Assembly (NCBI GenBank): GCA_902624315.1
Contig: CACNXC010000004.1
Span: 26,562-90,561 of the forward strand
Direction of reading: 5' to 3'
Origin: an uncultured Pelagibacteraceae bacterium
Lineage (GTDB): Bacteria; Pseudomonadota; Alphaproteobacteria; Pelagibacterales; Pelagibacteraceae
Length of the DNA: 64,000 bases
A model generated the notes under the pieces. It had not been told where the DNA came from, ran no database searches, and saw nothing but the letters and a program-made list of their open reading frames with translations. Each line of letters begins with the position of its first letter. Within the stretch, counting starts at the first letter, position 1. Positions 60,772 to 64,000 of this stretch are shown piece by piece. Position numbers and translations under genes: made by a program.

Positions 60772-62946
60772 CTAAAAACTATTACTTAATAATAGATCTG
60801 CGCTGTAATTTGGTTTATCAACAAAAAAGTTATAGTCAGTAGAAATTTTAAAATCAAAAATGTCAATTTTTTTAGAAAATTTTAAACTAGTATTAATAGC
60901 TTCATCCAAATCAAATGAAAATTTCATCTCATCTATTGGAACATATCCTAGTGATAAATAAAACTCATCGTAATAACCTCCCCGCGTGCCAAATCTCTCA
61001 ATGTTAACAACTGTCGACCAACCTGTTATCGATGTTCTATCAATACCATAACCAATTCTATAATTATATTTGGATCTATTATTAGATTCATATTCATAGA
61101 TGGTACTTTGATTATTCAAATAATAAAATTCTGCATTAGATGATGGACTTAAGTCTCCAATAAATTCTAATCTTCCATGGTGATTAATGATTTCCTTATC
61201 TTTCTCTCCTTTATGTGTTTTATCAAAGAGCACCCCAATAGTGGCTATCGCAGTTTTAATATTTTGATCTTTATAATGTAATGCATCAGCTAAACTACTA
61301 CCTAAAATTGTTTTTTCATCAAATGGTTTAAGCTTAGTATATCCAATTTCTAACTTAACACCTGGATTTAAGTTTATATCTTTATTATGTAGTCGTTTCC
61401 CAAAATTCATTGATCCAAATATTTGGTGCCCATTTCTATTACCCTCTAATTTATTGCCATTAATAACTCTTCGATGATCAATTTCCAGTAAGCTAAGTCC
61501 AATAATATTGTCAGTAAAATAATCATTATCTTTAATCTTTGTGCGATAAGCAGCCAAACTATAAGTGTTTGTATTTAAATTAGAACCATTGCTTCCAATA
61601 TCTACATCGTCCTTTCCGAATTGAAAAACATATCCGTACATTAAATCTCTATCGTCTTCATCAATTCTGTCAGTACCAAAAGATATTCCATAATTTTGAA
61701 TATCTCTTGAGGATGTATTGCTTACATTTTTTTCTCCTATAACAATTCTCCCCTCACTCCAGTCGAACCAATTATTACTTCTATAAGTTCTATCTCTTTC
61801 TTTCTTAAAAGCGTCAAACGTGCTTACTAGTTTTGCAACTTTTTGATTTTTAAAGTCAATACTGGCATTTAAGTTTGAGAGATTGTCTTTATTTTTGTGT
61901 CTTCTAAGCCACTCAATTCTATGAAAAATTGGAAGCGTGTTGTTTCTTATTACACGTTTTGACATCTCTACGTTAGCCTCGATAATAGCTTTAACATCTG
62001 AATTAGCTGAAGGATCACTACACGTTATAGTGCCTGCACAATCAATTTCATATTCATGAATTTGATTAGTACCTGGAGGACCATTGTCACTGGTAACGAA
62101 TAATTTTGTAAAGTTTGAAGCAAATATAAATCCCATCATGTTATCTGTTCTGCTTCCTAAATCAAATGTAGTAAAAGTAGAAGATAGAGTCGTGATATCG
62201 TAAGCTGTGCTTAAAGAGTATTTGTTCATTCTTGTGTTTTCATTACCAGCAAAAAATAATTGAGTTCCATCTGAATTGAATTGAATATTTCTCATACTGG
62301 TATCAGCACTTACCAAGGAGTCTGAAGTTCCCCCAGGGGTAACTCCCGATCTAAGATCAAAAGGATTTGTTAAATCATATTGTCTCAATTTATCGTTTCT
62401 TATTCCACCAATAAACATTCGTGTTCCATCAGGTTTAAAAGCTAAAGTTCTTAATTGATTTTCGTTACCTATTGCTACCTCATATATTTTTTCGCAAACT
62501 AAAGTTGTTGAATCCCATGGAGTAGTTAATTTAAATTGCCAAACACCAAAACTAAGAGAACCAATGCCTTCATTTGTAGTTACAAACATTCTTGTTCCAT
62601 CAGGGTTAAATTCAATTGAATGAGGGTAATTCATTTGACCAACTCCCTCAGCTGCACATGTTAATGCGGTTCCTTTTGGCGTCCCTCCTGTAAAAGATAT
62701 TGTAGCAGTGCTTATATCAAATGGTGTGGTTAAAGAGTATTCAATTAAGTATGCTTTCTTATCATTTGGGTCAGACTCCCGATTAGTTATATACATTCTT
62801 GTTCCGTCTGGCTTAAAGTTTATTCCTCTAATACCAGGAGTATCTGATGAAACATCTTTTGTTTGTACAAAAGTAAATTCAGCAAATGAATGTGAATTAA
62901 ATAAGGTTAAGAAAAGCATCAAAAATAAAAATATCTTTTTTATCAT
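60772..62946 (-). CDS. Autotransporter with beta-propeller passenger, downstream of pilA
   Basis: A 724-residue exported protein. After a signal peptide (1-22, ending SHSFAEF) come about five propeller-like blades, each with a motif of the type FKPDGTRMYI, FNPDGTRMFV, FKPDGTRMFI and FNSDGTQLFF (about 40-300). A cysteine pair (DCAGTITCSD) and a charged helical segment follow. The last 330 residues are beta-strand rich and end in a terminal phenylalanine (DLLLSNSF), as in autotransporter outer-membrane barrels. It would place a propeller on the cell surface. It lies 21 bases after pilA and is probably co-transcribed with it. I cannot name a specific family. Confidence 0.7.
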   Translation of the reverse strand: MIKKIFLFLMLFLTLFNSHSFAEFTFVQTKDVSSDTPGIRGINFKPDGTRMYITNRESDPNDKKAYLIEYSLTTPFDISTATISFTGGTPKGTALTCAAEGVGQMNYPHSIEFNPDGTRMFVTTNEGIGSLSFGVWQFKLTTPWDSTTLVCEKIYEVAIGNENQLRTLAFKPDGTRMFIGGIRNDKLRQYDLTNPFDLRSGVTPGGTSDSLVSADTSMRNIQFNSDGTQLFFAGNENTRMNKYSLSTAYDITTLSSTFTTFDLGSRTDNMMGFIFASNFTKLFVTSDNGPPGTNQIHEYEIDCAGTITCSDPSANSDVKAIIEANVEMSKRVIRNNTLPIFHRIEWLRRHKNKDNLSNLNASIDFKNQKVAKLVSTFDAFKKERDRTYRSNNWFDWSEGRIVIGEKNVSNTSSRDIQNYGISFGTDRIDEDDRDLMYGYVFQFGKDDVDIGSNGSNLNTNTYSLAAYRTKIKDNDYFTDNIIGLSLLEIDHRRVINGNKLEGNRNGHQIFGSMNFGKRLHNKDINLNPGVKLEIGYTKLKPFDEKTILGSSLADALHYKDQNIKTAIATIGVLFDKTHKGEKDKEIINHHGRLEFIGDLSPSSNAEFYYLNNQSTIYEYESNNRSKYNYRIGYGIDRTSITGWSTVVNIERFGTRGGYYDEFYLSLGYVPIDEMKFSFDLDEAINTSLKFSKKIDIFDFKISTDYNFFVDKPNYSADLLLSNSF

Positions 62947-62967
62947 TTCTTCAAAAAAAATTTAGAA

Positions 62968-63468
62968 TTATTGTAATGCTACACTCATACTTAGAATATT
63001 TGTGTAATTACCATCACCATCCTTTGTATTACAGGGCTTCTTGAAGCACATTTCTACTGTGGCGTTTTTATTTCCTTGAGTATTAATAATTATGTATCCA
63101 AGTTGTTTATCTTCATAAGCAGCCCCACCACTTCTAACAGCTTTAGATGTTGAGCCATCCACTTCACCAAAAGGATTTTTAAAACTATAATCTCTAAAAG
63201 CTTCATCAACGTATTGAGCTATAGTTTGTGCTTTTACATCAGAACATTTAACATTATTTTGATCAAATAAATTTCTGTTTGGATCGACATTGCACATCAT
63301 AAGTTCATTTGAAATATATTTAGAAGCACTAGCAAAATTTGATTTGGCAGTTGCTATTTTAGCTGAAGCTGTATATCCGTTATAAGCAACTACTCCTACT
63401 GCAGCTAAAATACCGATGATTGCCACGACGACTAGGAGTTCTATTAGTGTGAACCCTTTTTGTTTCAT
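62968..63468 (-). CDS. pilA: Major type IV pilin PilA
   Basis: A 166-residue prepilin with the classic short leader MKQKG, then FTLIELLVVVAIIGILAAVG with Glu at +5 (residue 10). The C-terminal globular part has cysteines in MMCNVDP, KCSD and MCFKKPCNT that can form the disulfide-bonded loop. It should be cleaved by PilD and polymerised by PilB. It follows the RsbW-like gene by seven bases, so pilin production may share a transcript with the regulators. No strong ribosome-binding site is visible before its ATG. Confidence 0.92.
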   Translation of the reverse strand: MKQKGFTLIELLVVVAIIGILAAVGVVAYNGYTASAKIATAKSNFASASKYISNELMMCNVDPNRNLFDQNNVKCSDVKAQTIAQYVDEAFRDYSFKNPFGEVDGSTSKAVRSGGAAYEDKQLGYIIINTQGNKNATVEMCFKKPCNTKDGDGNYTNILSMSVALQ

Positions 63469-63475
63469 AAAAAAC

Positions 63476-63913
63476 TTATAATTTTTTAGTAAGAACTAAA
63501 TTGTTGATCCAGGGTTTATCACCTTCTTTAAATTTTATAGAATCCATTATTTCTTGAATAAAAAAAGTACCAAGCCCACCTGGTTTGACATCATCGATTG
63601 CTCTATGTTTAACTTTACTTTCCTCAACTGGTTTTCCTTTATCAAAAAAAGCAATTTCGAGTTCTTTACCAGTACAAGAAATTCTAACTGCCATCCTGTC
63701 TTGAGTATCAGGATAATCTTTGTAAGCATGTTTGACAATGTTTTGTGCAGCTTCGGCAATCGCCAAAACTAATTCTTCTCTTAAATCTTCATTTATTTTA
63801 AATTTTTCGAAAACTTCTCTTGAGAAACTTCTTACATCCTTAAGACTTGATGACCTTACTAGGAAATCTTTTTTTTCAGATAAATTTGTTGGATCTGTGA
63901 CTTCAGTATTCAT
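63476..63913 (-). CDS. Anti-sigma-type serine kinase (RsbW-like HATPase)
   Basis: A 145-residue single-domain GHKL ATPase resembling RsbW/SpoIIAB. The N-box is LAIAEAAQNIVKHAYK (about 51-66), the G1 region EIAFFDKGKPVE, and G2 is GGLGTFFIQEIMDSI. Such kinases phosphorylate a STAS partner and sequester a target such as a sigma factor or another regulator. No sigma factor gene is in the window. It follows the STAS-like tail by nine bases and precedes pilA by seven. Confidence 0.85.
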   Translation of the reverse strand: MNTEVTDPTNLSEKKDFLVRSSSLKDVRSFSREVFEKFKINEDLREELVLAIAEAAQNIVKHAYKDYPDTQDRMAVRISCTGKELEIAFFDKGKPVEESKVKHRAIDDVKPGGLGTFFIQEIMDSIKFKEGDKPWINNLVLTKKL

Positions 63914-63922
63914 TTTGTTGAA

Positions 63923-64000
63923 TTACTCCAAATTTAAAATTTGCTCTAACTTCGCCATCATTATAACTTTTAAAACTGATTTACTAACATCCTTAACTAT
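63923..64000 (-). CDS. C-terminal end of a STAS-domain-like protein (partial)
   Basis: The last 25 residues of a frame entering from the right edge (…DVSKSVLKVIMMAKLEQILNL) end at a TAA at 63925-63923. The pattern of a final helix, V-x-x-x-L-K-V-x-x-x-x-x-L-x-x-I-L, is what the end of anti-sigma-factor antagonists looks like, and position just before an RsbW-like kinase supports it. Only this tail can be seen, so the phosphorylatable serine cannot be checked. Confidence 0.5.
   Translation of the reverse strand: MVKDVSKSVLKVIMMAKLEQILNLE

Overview
The window looks like a stretch of a streamlined, very AT-rich alphaproteobacterial chromosome, most likely from the SAR11 (Pelagibacterales) group. 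The reasons are Lys/Asn/Ile-rich proteins, intergenic gaps that are usually 0-60 bases, many 1-26 base gene overlaps, a circularly permuted two-piece tmRNA, and gene neighbourhoods typical of alphaproteobacteria (xseB-ispA-dxs, glyQ-glyS-ppdK, hflK-hflC-degP-miaA-ilvBNC). I see no rRNA, tRNA, insertion sequence, prophage or CRISPR array. The exact species cannot be fixed from the sequence alone.

Bases 1-34,000 are mostly housekeeping. Going left to right: an ABC-2 exporter (permease cut by the window edge, and its ATPase) behind a Sua5/TsaC tRNA-modification gene; isoprenoid supply (xseB, ispA, dxs, and a long-chain polyprenyl diphosphate synthase); aroC and pdxH; an S49 peptidase; both glycyl-tRNA synthetase subunits and pyruvate phosphate dikinase; an FkbM-type methyltransferase; a membrane-anchored sugar-dehydrogenase-like propeller; the permuted tmRNA gene on the minus strand; thyX; an Mrp-type Fe-S carrier; the hflKC/DUF2065/Do-protease/miaA run; branched-chain amino acid synthesis (ilvB, ilvN, ilvC, leuA); and the cell-shape operon mreB-mreC-mreD-mrdA-rodA.

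Bases 34,000-38,740 hold six almost touching or overlapping genes: an FAD amino-acid oxidoreductase, a DMT permease, a D-2-hydroxyacid dehydrogenase, a histone-deacetylase-like amidohydrolase, MsrB and a small membrane protein. They look like one scavenging or catabolic operon.

Bases 38,800-64,000 are a nearly complete type IV pilus locus. It contains the retraction ATPase PilT, four minor pilins (FimT/GspH-, PilV-, PilW- and PilX-like), a small secreted unknown, a large PilY1 adhesin, the prepilin peptidase PilD, a PilM-PilN fusion, PilO, PilP, a lipoprotein secretin PilQ, PilB, PilC and the major pilin PilA. Mixed into it are a GAF-SpoIIE (RsbU-like) phosphatase, an RsbW-like kinase and the tail of a STAS-like protein. 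Together these form a possible partner-switching circuit. A beta-propeller autotransporter is encoded directly downstream of pilA.

The most unusual part is the 540-base non-coding stretch 52,023-52,562 and the gene after it. The stretch carries eight copies of an 11-base motif (CTCTAACACAA), four on each strand. The following gene encodes a PilM-PilN fusion with an extra acidic N-terminus and a small domain resembling the DNA-binding arm domain of phage integrases. A repeat array next to a pilus protein with a possible DNA-binding domain is the best candidate here for an undescribed regulatory or DNA-handling device.
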